Shown here piece after piece: positions 1 to 12,508 of a stretch of 64,000 bases of DNA. Source of the DNA: Megalopta genalis (taxonomy: Eukaryota; Arthropoda; Insecta; Hymenoptera; Halictidae); the NCBI RefSeq assembly GCF_051020955.1, contig NW_027477080.1, positions 37,242 to 101,241 on the forward strand, read 5' to 3'. The translations under genes were made by a program, and so were the position numbers. The notes under the pieces are model-generated. The model saw only the letters and a list, made by a program, of their open reading frames with translations. It was not told where the DNA came from and did no database searches. Positions within the stretch are counted from its first letter, which is position 1. Each line of letters opens with the position of its first letter.

Positions 1-120
1 AATGATTTAGCTTCAGATACTAGCGATACAAGTGATATAGCTTCAAATGCAGACGAAACTAACGAGTTAACTTCAAATCCATGCAAAACACATGATTAAG
101 CTTCAAATCAATGCTATGTA

Positions 121-143
121 GAAGGTTATGTCAAGGTAGCTTC
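121..143. repeat. Marker 9-bp insertion in an E/A monomer junction
   Basis: Where the normal junction reads gaaggtttagcttc (14 bp), this site reads gaaggttatg followed by tcaaggtagcttc (23 bp), a 9-bp insertion. The identical insertion occurs at 22207-22229, with the same flanking variants: tgctatg before it, and ttcaagtcc and ttagtatcag after it. The two sites are therefore copies of one ancestral segment, now 22,086 bp apart. Confidence 0.9.
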
Positions 144-378
144 AAGTCCATGCGAAACAAATGATTTAGTATCAGATACTTGCGATACAACTGATATAGC
201 TTCAAATGCAGGGGAAACAAACGAGTTAGGATAAAATCCATGCAAAACACATGATTTAGCTTCAAATCAATGCGATGTAGAAGGTTTAGCTTCAAATCCA
301 TGCGAAACAAATGATTTAGCTTCAAACACTTGTGATATAAGTGGTATAGCTGCAAATGCAGACGAATCAAACGGGATA

Positions 379-409
379 GCTTCAAAATCCATGCGATACA
401 TATCATTTA
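379..409. repeat. Example 31-bp D monomer (phase-shifting unit)
   Basis: The unit reads gcttcaaaatcc, then atgcgatacatatcattta; the extra A makes it 31 bp. It is nearly always preceded by a C monomer ending in a gaatcaaacggg-type sequence and followed by an E monomer with aaatcgatacgatg. Other verified examples are 1339-1369, 1999-2029, 2570-2600, 5545-5575, 6746-6776 and 12481-12511, and many more occur. Each one shifts the reading phase of everything downstream by one base, so no frame can run unbroken through the array. Confidence 0.9.
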
Positions 410-439
410 GCTTCAAATCGATACGATGTAGAAGTTTTG

Positions 440-1038
440 GTTTCAAATCCATGCGAAACATATGATTTAGCTTCAGATACTTGCGATATAACTGATATAG
501 CTTCAAATGCAGGGGAAACAAACGAGTTAGCATCAAATCCATGCAAAACACATGATTTAGCTGCAAATCAATGCGATGTAAAAGGTTTAGCTTCAAATCC
601 AAGCGAAACACATGATTTAGCATCAGATACTTGCGATATAACTGAAATAGCTTCAAATGCAGGGGAAACAAACGAGTTAGCATCAAATCCATGCAAAACA
701 CATGATTTAGCTGCAAATCAATGCGATGTAAAAGGTTTAGCTTCAAATCCATGCGAAACAAGTGATTTAGCATCAGATACTTGCGATATAACTGATATAG
801 CTTCAAATGCTGGGGAAACAAACGAGTTAGCATCAAATCCATGCAAAACACATGATTTAGCTTCAAATCAAATCGATGTAGAAGGTGTAGCTTCAAATCC
901 ATGCGAAACAAATGATTTAGCTTCAGATACTTGCGATATAACTGATATATCTTCAAATGCAGGGGAAACGAACGAGTTAGCATCAAATCCGCGCAAAACA
1001 CATGATTTAGCTGCAAATCAATGCGATGTAGAATGTTA
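440..1038 (+). repeat. Four tandem ABCDE pentamers (150-bp higher-order unit)
   Basis: This is a clear example of the 150-bp higher-order unit. Pentamers start at 440, 590, 740 and 890, each with monomers A, B, C, D and E in order. The first three are exactly 150 bp. The fourth is 149 bp because its E monomer has lost one T (gaatgttagc). In the + frame they would read as ten-residue steps starting ASN or ASD, with Cys at position 5 in all types except C. The same pentamer order can be followed through most of the window, with occasional extra two-monomer pairs. Confidence 0.9.
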
Positions 1039-1099
1039 GCTTCAAATCCATGCGAATCAAATGATTTAGCATCAGATACTTGCGATATAACTGATATAG

Positions 1100-1668
1100 C
1101 TTCAAATGCAGGGGAAACAAACGAGTTAGCATCAAATCCATGAAAAACACATGATTTAGCTTCAAATCAAATCGAAGTAGAAGGTATAGCTTCAAATCCA
1201 AGCGAAACACATGATTAAGCTTCAAATCAATGCGATGTAGAAGGTTTAGCTTCAAATCCATGCGAAACAAATGATTTAGCTTCAAGCACTTGTGATATAA
1301 GTGATATAGCTGCAAATGCTGACGAATCAAACGGGGTAGCTTCAAAATCCATGCTACACATATCATTTATCTTCAAATCGATACGATGTTGAAGGTTTAG
1401 CTTCAAATCCATGCGAAACAAATGATTTAGCTTCAAACACTTGCGATATAAGTGATATAGCATCAAATGCAGGCGAAACGAACAAGTTAGCTACAAATCC
1501 ATGCGAAACATATGATTTAGCTGCAAATCAATGCGATGTAGAATGTTTAGCTTCAAATCCATGCGAAACAAATGATTTAGCATCAGATACTTACGATATA
1601 ACTGAAATAGCTTCAAATGCAGGGGAAACAAACGAGTTAGCATCAAATCCATGCGAAACACATGATTT
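1100..1668. repeat. Segmental duplication, left copy (offset 1,231 bp)
   Basis: This stretch aligns with 2331-2899 at an offset of 1,231 bp. Shared private marks include the ccatgaaaaacac variant of monomer D, the aaatcaaatcgaagtag E monomer, the catgattaagc stop variant, the tcaagcacttgtg B monomer and the aacaagttagctac C/D junction. The match fades on the left near 1,100 (actgatatagc against tctgaaataac) and on the right near 1,668 (agcttcacatc against agctgcaaatc). Confidence 0.85.
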
Positions 1669-2330
1669 AGCTTCACATCAATGCGATGTAGAAGGTTTAG
1701 CTTCAAATCCATGCGAATGAATGATTTAGCTTCAGATACTTGCGATATAACTGATATAGCTTCAAATGCAGGGGAAACGAACGAGTTAGCAACAAATCCA
1801 TGCAAAACACATGATTTAGCTTCAAATCAAAGCGATGTAGAAGGTATAGCTTGAAATCCAAGCGAAACACATGATTAAGCTTCAAATCAATGCGATGTAG
1901 AAGGTTTAGTATCAAATCCATGCGAAACAAATGATTTAGCTTCAAGCACTTGTGATATAAGTGATATAGCTGCAAATGCATACGAATCCAAAGGGGTAGC
2001 TTCAAAATCCATGCTATACATATCATTTAGCTTCAAATCGATACGATGTAGAAGGTTTAGCTTCAAATCCATGCGAAACAAATGATTTAGCTGCAAATCA
2101 ATGCGATGTAGAATGTTTAGTTTCAAAACCATGCGAAACAAATGATTTAGCATCAGATACTTACGATATAACTGATATAGCTTCAAATGCAGGGGAAACG
2201 AACGAGTTAGCATAAAATCCATGCAAAACACATGATTTATCTTCAAATCAATGCGATGTAGAAGGTGTAGCTTCAAATCCAAGCGAAACACATGATTTAG
2301 CATTAGAAACTTGCGATATATCTGAAATAA

Positions 2331-2899
2331 CTTCAAATGCAGGGGAAACAAACGAGTTAGCATCAAATCCATGAAAAACACATGATTTAGCTTCAAATCA
2401 AATCGAAGTAGAAGGTATAGCTTCAAATCCAAGCGAAACACATGATTAAGCTTCAAATCAATGCGATGTAGAAGGTTTAGCTTCAAATCCATGCGAAACA
2501 AATGATTTAGCTTCAAGCACTTGTGATATAAGTGATATAGCTGCAAATGCTGACGAATCAAACGGGGTAGCTTCAAAATCCATGCTACACATATCATTTA
2601 TCTTCAAATCGATACGATGTTGAAGGTTTAGCTTCAAATCCATGCGAAACAAATGATTTAGCTTCAAACACTTGCGATATAAGTGATATAGCATCAAATG
2701 CAGGCGAAACGAACAAGTTAGCTACAAATCCATGCGAAACATATGATTTAGCTGCAAATCAATGCGATGTAGAATGTTTAGCTTCAAATCCATGCGAAAC
2801 AAATGATTTAGCATCAGATACTTACGATATAACTGAAATAGCTTCAAATGCAGGGGAAACAAACGAGTTAGCATCAAATCCATGCGAAACACATGATTT
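2331..2899. repeat. Segmental duplication, right copy (offset 1,231 bp)
   Basis: Partner of 1100-1668. Its right part overlaps another duplication: 2611-2880 also aligns with 3121-3390 at an offset of 510 bp (17 monomers), through the shared gatacgatgttgaagg unit and the gcaggcgaaacgaac unit. Successive exchanges at different register lengths are therefore layered on one another. Confidence 0.82.
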
Positions 2900-3120
2900 A
2901 GCTGCAAATCAATGCGATGTAGAATGTTTAGCTTCAAATCCATGCGAAACAAATGATTTAGCATCAGATACTTGCGATATAACTGATATAGCTTCAAATG
3001 CAGGGGAAACAAACGAGTTAGCATCAAATCCATGAAAAACACATGATTTAGCTTCAAATCAAAGCGATGTAGAAGGTATAGCTTCAAATCCAAGCGAAAC
3101 ACATGATTAAGCTTCAAATC

Positions 3121-3390
3121 GATACGATGTTGAAGGTTTAGCTTCAAATCCATGCGAAACAAATGATTTAGCTTCAAACACTTGCGATATAAGTGATATA
3201 GCATCAAATGCAGGCGAAACGAACGAGTTAGCTACAAATCCATGCGAAACACATGATTTAGCTGCAAATCAATGCGATGTAGAATGTTTAGCTTCAAATC
3301 CATGCGAAACAAATGATTTAGCATCAGATACTTACGATATAACTGAAATAGCTTCAAATGCAGGGGAAACAAACGAGTTAGCATCAAATC
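3121..3390. repeat. 510-bp-period copy of 2611-2880
   Basis: This aligns with 2611-2880 at exactly 510 bp. Seventeen monomers of 30 bp give 510; with one 31-bp unit the same structure gives the 511-bp period seen at 62,131-62,950. A period near 510 bp is thus a recurring level of the hierarchy. Confidence 0.8.
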
Positions 3391-6300
3391 CATGCGAAAC
3401 ACATGATTTTGCTTCAAACACTTTGGATATAAGTGATATAGCTTCAAATGCAGACGAAATAAACGAGTTAGCTTCAAAGCCAACCGAATCACATGACTTA
3501 GCTTCAAATCAATGCGATTTAGAAGGATCAGCTTCAAATCCATGCGAAACAAATGATTTAGCTTCAAACACTTGCGATATAAGTGATAGTGCATCAAATA
3601 CAGGCGAAACGAACGAGTTAACTTCAAATCCTTGCGAAACACATGATTTATTTTCAAATCAATGCGATGTAGAAGGTATAGCTTCAAATCCAAGCGAAAC
3701 ACATGATTTAGCTTCAAATCAATTCGATGTAGAAGGTTAGCTTCAAATCCATGCGAAACAAATGATTTAGCATCAGATACTTGCGATATAACTGATATAG
3801 CTTCAAATGCAGGGGAAACAAACGAGTTAGCATCAAATCCATGCAAAACACATGATTTAGCTGCAAATCAATGCGATGTAAAAGGTTTAGCTTCAAATCC
3901 AAGCGAAACACATGATTTAGCATCAGATACTTGCGATATAACTGAAATAGCTTCAAATGCAGGGGAAACAAACGAGTTAGCATCAAATTCCATGCAAAAC
4001 ACATGATTTAGCTTCAAATCAAAGCGATGTAGAAGGTATAGCTTCAAATCCAAGCGAAACACATGATTAAGCTTCAAATCAATGCGATGTAGAAGGTTTA
4101 GCTTCAAATCCATGCGAAACAAATGATTTAGCTTCGAGCACTTGTGATATAAGTGATATAGCTGCAAATGCAGACGAATCAAACGGGGTAGCTTCAAAAT
4201 CCATGCTATATATATATCATTTAGCTTCAAATCGATATGATGTAGAAGGTATAGCTTCAAATCCAAGCGAAACACATGATTTAGCTTCAAATCAATGCGA
4301 TGTAGAAGGTTTACCTGTAAATCCATGCGAGACAAATGATTTAGCTTCAAACACTTGCGATATAAGTGATATAGCATCAAATGCAGGCGAAACGAACGAG
4401 TTAGCTTCAAATCCATGCGAAACACATGATTTAGCTGCAAATCAAAGCGATGTAGAATGTTTAGCTTCAAATCTATGCGAAAAAAATTCTTTAGCTTCAG
4501 ATACTAGCGATACAAGTGATATAGCTTCAAATGCAGACGAAACTAACGAGTTAGCTTCAAATCCATCCGAAACACATGATTAAGCTTCAAATCAATGCTA
4601 TGTAGAAGGTTTAGCTTCAAATCCTTGCGACACAAATGATTTAGCTTCAGATACTTGCGATACAAGTGATATAGCTTCAAATGCAGACGGAAACAAACGA
4701 GTTAGCTTCATATCCAAGCGAAACACATGATTTAGCTTCAAATCAATGCGATGTAGAAGGATTAGCTTCAAATCCAAGCGAAAAAAATGATTTAACATCA
4801 GATAGTTGCGATATAAGTGATATAGTTTCAATTGCAGGGGAAGCAAACGAGTTAGCTTCAAATCCATGCGAATCACACGATTTAGCTTCAAATCAATGCG
4901 ATTTAGAAGGTTTAACTTCAAATCGAGGCGAAACAAATTATTTACTTTGAAATGCCTGGCATATAAGTGATATAGCTTCAAATGCAGACGAAACAGACGA
5001 GTTAGCTTCAAATCCATGCGAAACACATGATTTAGCTGCAAATCAATGCGATGTAGAAGGTTTAGCTTCAAATCCATGCGAAACAAATGATTTACCTACA
5101 AACACTTGCGATATAAGTGATATAGCAGGAAATGCAGACGAATCAAACGGGGAAGCTCCAAAATGCATGCGATACATATCATTTAACTTCAAATCGATAC
5201 GAAGTAGAAGGCTTAGCTTCAAATCCATGCGAAACAAATGATTTAGGTTGCGTTACTTGCGATACATTGATATTGATTCAAATGCAGGCGAAACTAACGA
5301 GTTAGCTTCAAATCCATGCGAAACAAATGATTTAGCATCAGATACTTGCGATATAACTGATATAGCTTCAAATGCAGGGGAAACAAACGAGTTAGCATAA
5401 AATCCATGCAAACCACATGATTTAGCTTCAAATCAATGCGATATAGAAGGTTTAGCTTCAAATCCATGCGAAACAAATGATTTAGCTGCAAACACTTGTG
5501 ATAGAAGTGATATAGCTGCAAATGCAGACGTATCAAACGGGATAGCTTCAAAATCCATGCGATTCATATCATTTAGCTTCAAATCGATACGATGTAGAAG
5601 GTTTAGCTTCAAATCCATGCGAAACAAATGAATTAGCTTTATACACATGCGATATAAGTGATATAGCATCAAATGCAGACGAAACGAACGAGTTAGCTTC
5701 AAATCCATGCGAAACACATGATTTAGCTGTAAATCAATGCGATGTAGACGGTTTAGCTTCAAATCCATGCGAAACAAATGATTTAGCTTCAGATACTTGC
5801 GATATAACTGATATAGCTTCAAATGCAGGGGAAACGAACGAGTTAGCATCAAATCCATGCAAAACACATGATTTAGCTTCAAATCAATGCGACGTAAAAG
5901 GTTTAGCTTCAAATCCATGCGAAACAAATGATTTAGCATCAGATACTTACGATATAACTGAAATAGCTTCAAATGCAGGGGAAACAAACGAGTTAGCATC
6001 AAATCCATGCGAAACACATGATTTTGCTTCAAACACTTGGGATATAAGTGATATAGCTTCAAATGCAGACGAAATAAACGAGTTAGCTTCAAAGCCAACC
6101 GAATCACATGACTTAGCTTCAAATCAATGCGATTTAGAAGGATTAGCTTCAAATCCATGCGAAACAAATGATTTAGCTTCAAACACTTGCGATATAAGTG
6201 ATAGTGCATCAAATACAGGCGAAACGAACGAGTTAACTTCAAATCCTTGCGAAACACATGATTTAGCTGCAGATCAATGCGATGTAGAAGGTTTAGCTTC

Positions 6301-8967
6301 AAATCCATGCGAAACAAATGATTTAGCTGCAAATCAATGCGATGTAGAATGTTTAGTTTCAAAACCATGCGAAACAAATGATTTAGCATCAGATACTTAC
6401 GATATAAGTGATATAGCTTCAAATGCAGGGGAAACGAACGAGTTAGCATAAAATCCATGCAAAACACATGATTTATTTTCAAATCAATGCGATGTAGAAG
6501 GTATAGCTTCAAATCCAAGCGAAACACATGATTTAGCATTAGAAACTTGCGATATATCTGAAATAACTTCAAATGCAGGGGAAACAAACGAGTTAGCATA
6601 AAATCCATGCAAACCACATGATTTAGCTTCAAATCAATGCGATATAGAAGGTTTAGCTTCAATTCCATGCGAAACAAATGATTTAGCTGCAAACACTTGT
6701 GATAGAAGTGATGTAGCTGCAAATGCAGACGTATCAAACGGGATAGCTTCAAAATCCATGCGATACATATCATTTAGCTTCAAATCGATACGATGTAGAA
6801 GGTTTAGCTTCAAATCCATGCGAAACAAATGATTTAGCTTTAAACACATGCGATATAAGTGATATAGCATCAAATGCAGACGAAACGAACGAGTTAGCTT
6901 CAAATCCATGCGAAACACATGACTTAGCTTCAAATCAATGCGATTTAGAAGGATCAGCTTCAAATCCATGCGAAACAAATGATTTAGCTTCAAACACTTG
7001 CGATATAAGTGATAGTGCATCAAATACAGGCGAAACGAACGAGTTAACTTCAAATCCTTGCGAAACACATGATTTATTTTCAAATCAATGCGATGTAGAA
7101 GGTATAGCTTCAAATCCAAGCGAAACACATGATTTAGCTTCAAATCAATTCGATGTAGAAGGTTAGCTTCAAATCCATGCGAAACAAATGATTTAGCATC
7201 AGATACTTGCGATATAACTGATATAGCTTCAAATGCAGGGGAAACAAACGAGTTAGCATCAAATCCATGCAAAACACATGATTTAGCTGCAAATCAATGC
7301 GATGTAAAAGGTTTAGCTTCAAATCCAAGCGAAACACATGATTTAGCATCAGATACTTGCGATATAACTGATATAGCTTCAAATGCAGGGGAAACAAACG
7401 AGTTAGCATAAAATCCATGCAAACCACATGATTTAGCTTCAAATCAATGCGATATAGAAGGTTTAGCTTCAAATCCATGCGAAACAAATGATTTAGCTGC
7501 AAACACTTGTGATAGAAGTGATATAGCTGCAAATGCAGACGTATCAAACGGGATAGCTTCAAAATCCATGCGATTCATATCATTTAGCTTCAAATCGATA
7601 CGATGTAGAAGGTTTAGCTTCAAATCCATGCGAAACAAATGAATTAGCTTTAAACACATGCGATATAAGTGATATAGCATCAAATGCAGACGAAACGAAC
7701 GAGTTAGCCTCAAATCCATGCGAAACACATGATTTAGCTGTAAATCAATGCGATGTAGACGGTTTAGCTTCAAATCCATGCGAAACAAATGATTTAGCTT
7801 CAGATACTTGCGATATAACTGATATAGCTTCAAATGCAGGGGAAACGAACGAGTTAGCATCAAATCCATGCAAAACACATGATTTAGCTTCAAATCAATG
7901 CGATGTAAAAGGTTTAGCTTCAAATCCAAGCGAAACACATGATTAAGCTTCAAATCAATGCGATGTTGAAGGTTTAGCTTCAAATCCATGCGAAACAAAT
8001 GATTTAGCTTCAAACACTTGCGATATAAGTGATATAGCATCAAATGCAGGCGAAACGAACGAGTTAGCTACAAATCCATGCGAAACACATGATTTAGCTG
8101 CAAATCAATGCGATGTAGAATGTTTAGCTTCAAATCCATGCGAAACAAATGATTTAGCATCAGATACTTACGATATAACTGAAATAGCTTCAAATGCAGG
8201 GGAAACAAACGAGTTAGCATCAAATCCATGCGAAACACATGATTTTGCTTCAAACACTTGGGATATAAGTGATATAGCTTCAAATGCAGACGAAATAAAC
8301 GAGTTAGCTTCAAAGCCAACCGAATCACATGACTTAGCTTCAAATCAATGCGATTTAGAAGGATTAGCTTCAAATCCATGCGAAACAAATGATTTAGCTT
8401 CAAACACTTGCGATATAAGTGATAGTGCATCAAATACAGGCGAAACGAACGAGTTAACTTCAAATCCTTGCGAAACACATGATTTAGCTGCAGATCAATG
8501 CGATGTAGAAGGTTTAGCTTCAAATCCATGCGAAACAAATGATTTAGCATCAGATACTTGCGATATAACTGATATAGCTTCAAATGCAGGGGAAACAAAC
8601 GAGTTAGCATCAAATCCATGAAAAACACATGATTTAGCTTCAAATCAAAGCGATGTAGAAGGTATAGCTTCAAATCCAAGCGAAACACATGATTAAGCTT
8701 CAAATCAATGCGATGTAGAAGGTTTAGCTTCAAATCCATGCCAAACAAATGATTTAGCTTCAAGCATTTGTGATATAAGTGATATAGCTGCAAATGCAGA
8801 CGAATCAAACGGGGTAGCTTCAAAATCCATGCTACATATATCATTTATCTTCAAATCGATACGATGTTGAAGGTTTAGCTTCAAATCCATGCGAAACAAA
8901 TGATTTAGCTTCAAACACTTGCGATATAAGTGATATAGCATCAAATGCAGGCGAAACGAACGAGTTA
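3381..8967. repeat. Large block, copy 1 (5,587 bp)
   Basis: First of three copies of a long block. It opens near an atgattttgcttcaaacac junction with the unusual actttggatataag B monomer and an aagccaaccgaatc D monomer. Later come the irregular units around 4,931-4,960 (tttactttgaaatgcctgg) and 5,235-5,285 (ggttgcgttacttgcg), which recur at the matching places in copies 2 and 3. Copy 1 carries a 509-bp stretch (about 6,867-7,375) that copy 2 lacks, and two more bases in a (TA)n run near 4,205-4,218. Confidence 0.88.
6867..7375. repeat. 509-bp segment present in block copy 1, absent in copy 2
   Basis: At the matching site of copy 2 (near 12,606) the C monomer that begins the segment is fused directly to the C monomer that ends it; both contain atcaaatgcag or ttcaaatgcag. 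The lost length of 509 bp is 17 monomers less one base and includes a 29-bp E monomer (gaaggttagc at about 7,160). The breakpoints lie within homologous C monomers. Confidence 0.82.
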
Positions 8968-9416
8968 GCTACAAATCCATGCGAAACACATGATTTTGCT
9001 TCAAACACTTTGGATATAAGTGATATAGCTTCAAATGCAGACGAAATAAACGAGTTAGCTTCAAAGCCAACCGAATCACATGACTTAGCTTCAAATCAAT
9101 GCGATTTAGAAGGATCAGCTTCAAATCCATGCGAAACAAGTGATTTAGCTTCAAACACTTGCGATATAAGTGATAGTGCATCAAATACAGGCGAAACGAA
9201 CGAGTTAACTTCAAATCCTTGCGAAACACATGATTTATTTTCAAATCAATGCGATGTAGAAGGTATAGCTTCAAATCCAAGCAAAACACATGATTTAGCT
9301 TCAAATCAATTCGATGTAGAAGGTTAGCTTCAAATCCATGCGAAACAAATGATTTAGCATCAGATACTTGCGATATAACTGATATAGCTTCAAATGCAGG
9401 GGAAACAAACGAGTTA

Positions 9417-9566
9417 GCATCAAATCCATGCAAAACACATGATTTAGCTGCAAATCAATGCGATGTAAAAGGTTTAGCTTCAAATCCAAGCGAAACACAT
9501 GATTTAGCATCAGATACTTGCGATATAACTGAAATAGCTTCAAATGCAGGGGAAACAAACGAGTTA
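9417..9566. repeat. 150-bp pentamer absent from copy 3
   Basis: This pentamer (D monomer with tgcaaaacac, E with gatgtaaaagg, a ccaagcgaaac monomer, a B monomer ending actgaaata and a C monomer) is present in block copies 1 and 2. It is missing at the equivalent point in copy 3, near 14,643. The flanks join without any partial monomer, which suggests loss by pairing between neighbouring pentamers. Confidence 0.82.
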
Positions 9567-11017
9567 GCATCAAATTCCATGCAAAACACATGATTTAGCT
9601 TCAAATCAAAGCGATGTAGAAGGTATAGCTTCAAATCCAAGCGAAACACATGATTAAGCTTCAAATCAATGCGATGTAGAAGGTTTAGCTTCAAATCCAT
9701 GCGAAACAAATGATTTAGCTTCGAGCACTTGTGATATAAGTGATATAGCTGCAAATGCAGACGAATCAAACGGGGTAGCTTCAAAATCCATGCTATATAT
9801 ATCATTTAGCTTCAAATCGATATGATGTAGAAGGTATAGCTTCAAATCCAAGCGAAACACATGATTTAGCTTCAAATCAATGCGATGTAGAAGGTTTACC
9901 TGTAAATCCATGCGAGACAAATGATTTAGCTTCAAACACTTGCGATATAAGTGATATAGCATCAAATGCAGGCGAAACGAACGAGTTAGCTTCAAATCCA
10001 TGCGAAACACATGATTTAGCTGCAAATCAAAGCGATGTAGAATGTTTAGCTTCAAATCTATGCGAAAAAAATTCTTTAGCTTCAGATACTAGCGATACAA
10101 GTGATATAGCTTCAAATGCAGACGAAACTAACGAGTTAGCTTCAAATCCATCCGAAACACATGATTAAGCTTCAAATCAATGCTATGTAGAAGGTTTAGC
10201 TTCAAATCCTTGCGACACAAATGATTTAGCTTCAGATACTTGCGATACAAGTGATATAGCTTCAAATGCAGACGGAAACAAACGAGTTAGCTTCATATCC
10301 AAGCGAAACACATGATTTAGCTTCAAATCAATGCGATGTAGAAGGATTAGCTTCAAATCCGAGCGAAAAAAATGATTTAACATCAGATAGTTGCGATATA
10401 AGTGATATAGTTTCAATTGCAGGGGAAGCAAACGAGTTAGCTTCAAATCCATGCGAATCACACGATTTAGCTTCAAATCAATGCGATTTAGAAGGTTTAA
10501 CTTCAAATCGAGGCGAAACAAATTATTTACTTTGAAATGCCTGGCATATAAGTGATATAGCTTCAAATGCAGACGAAACAGACGAGTTAGCTTCAAATCC
10601 ATGCGAAACACATGATTTAGCTGCAAATCAATGCGATGTAGAAGGTTTAGCTTCAAATCCATGCGAAACAAATGATTTACCTACAAACACTTGCGATATA
10701 AGTGATATAGCAGGAAATGCAGACGAATCAAACGGGGAAGCTCCAAAATGCATGCGATACATATCATTTAACTTCAAATCGATACGAAGTAGAAGGCTTA
10801 GCTTCAAATCCATGCGAAACAAATGATTTAGGTTGCGTTACTTGCGATACATTGATATTGATTCAAATGCAGGCGAAACTAACGAGTTAGCTTCAAATCC
10901 ATGCGAAACAAATGATTTAGCATCAGATACTTGCGATATAACTGATATAGCTTCAAATGCAGGGGAAACAAACGAGTTAGCATAAAATCCATGCAAACCA
11001 CATGATTTAGCTTCAAA

Positions 11018-12508
11018 TCAATGCGATATAGAAGGTTTAGCTTCAAATCCATGCGAAACAAATGATTTAGCTGCAAACACTTGTGATAGAAGTGATATAG
11101 CTGCAAATGCAGACGTATCAAACGGGATAGCTTCAAAATCCATGCGATTCATATCATTTAGCTTCAAATCGATACGATGTAGAAGGTTTAGCTTCAAATC
11201 CATGCGAAACAAATGAATTAGCTTTATACACATGCGATATAAGTGATATAGCATCAAATGCAGACGAAACGAACGAGTTAGCTTCAAATCCATGCGAAAC
11301 ACATGATTTAGCTGTAAATCAATGCGATGTAGACGGTTTAGCTTCAAATCCATGCGAAACAAATGATTTAGCTTCAGATACTTGCGATATAACTGATATA
11401 GCTTCAAATGCAGGGGAAACGAACGAGTTAGCATCAAATCCATGCAAAACACATGATTTAGCTTCAAATCAATGCGACGTAAAAGGTTTAGCTTCAAATC
11501 CATGCGAAACAAATGATTTAGCATCAGATACTTACGATATAACTGATATAGCTTCAAATGCAGGGGAAACGAACGAGTTAGCATCAAATCCATGCAAAAC
11601 ACATGATTTAGCTTCAAATCAATGCGACGTAAAAGGTTTAGCTTCAAATCCATGCGAAACAAATGATTTAGCATCAGATACTTACGATATAACTGAAATA
11701 GCTTCAAATGCAGGGGAAACAAACGAGTTAGCATCAAATCCATGCGAAACACATGATTTTGCTTCAAACACTTGGGATATAAGTGATATAGCTTCAAATG
11801 CAGACGAAATAAACGAGTTAGCTTCAAAGCCAACCGAATCACATGACTTAGCTTCAAATCAATGCGATTTAGAAGGATTAGCTTCAAATCCATGCGAAAC
11901 AAATGATTTAGCTTCAAACACTTGCGATATAAGTGATAGTGCATCAAATACAGGCGAAACGAACGAGTTAACTTCAAATCCTTGCGAAACACATGATTTA
12001 GCTGCAGATCAATGCGATGTAGAAGGTTTAGCTTCAAATCCATGCGAAACAAATGATTTAGCTGCAAATCAATGCGATGTAGAATGTTTAGTTTCAAAAC
12101 CATGCGAAACAAATGATTTAGCATCAGATACTTACGATATAAGTGATATAGCTTCAAATGCAGGGGAAACGAACGAGTTAGCATAAAATCCATGCAAAAC
12201 ACATGATTTATTTTCAAATCAATGCGATGTAGAAGGTATAGCTTCAAATCCAAGCGAAACACATGATTTAGCATTAGAAACTTGCGATATATCTGAAATA
12301 ACTTCAAATGCAGGGGAAACAAACGAGTTAGCATAAAATCCATGCAAACCACATGATTTAGCTTCAAATCAATGCGATATAGAAGGTTTAGCTTCAATTC
12401 CATGCGAAACAAATGATTTAGCTGCAAACACTTGTGATAGAAGTGATGTAGCTGCAAATGCAGACGTATCAAACGGGATAGCTTCAAAATCCATGCGATA
12501 CATATCAT
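11018..12508 (-). other. Longest open frame (496 codons), repeat-derived, probably not a gene
   Basis: This is the longest open frame in the window. It would encode a Leu-, Lys- and Arg-rich chain built on a ten-residue step close to LKLNHLFRMD, LKLTRLFRLH and LKLYHLYRKY, changing near its end to FEA-type repeats (FEAKSFVSHG) and finishing KPSISH. Its ATG lies inside the 31-bp D monomer at 12,481-12,511, and it ends about 120 bases past the next 31-bp unit (near 11,130). No family, signal peptide or globular domain is visible. The frame stays open because the monomer is a multiple of three and stop-free in this phase. Its block copy at 5433-6773 (446 codons) differs by exactly one 150-bp pentamer. 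Coding is not supported. Confidence 0.15.
11431..11730. repeat. Exact-register 150-bp pentamer duplication
   Basis: Two adjacent pentamers (11431-11580 and 11581-11730) are the same over their length, apart from the first reading actgatata and the second actgaaata at the B monomer. Both carry the private gcgacgtaaaagg E monomer and the cttacgat B monomer. Copy 1 of the surrounding block has this pentamer only once (from about 5,846). It is a clean example of gain of one higher-order unit after the block was copied. Confidence 0.9.

Noticed and set aside
437..1039. + strand frame of 200 codons with regular ten-residue Cys-containing repeats as a surface or structural protein gene
   Set aside because: The open length follows from four stop-free 150-bp pentamers. 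The frame enters and ends at phase-shifting units, and sister copies of the same units carry stops. No start context, signal peptide or unique domain is seen.
5235..5285. Irregular ggttgcgttacttgcg stretch as unique sequence or a transposon scar
   Set aside because: It can be read as damaged B and C monomers, has no terminal repeats or target duplication, and recurs in the block copies near 10,830 and 15,905.
11018..12508. Cationic Leu-rich minus-strand product as an amphipathic repeat protein
   Set aside because: It starts and ends at 31-bp monomers, its copy differs by a whole pentamer, and no non-repeat sequence belongs to it. It is listed only as a repeat-derived open frame.
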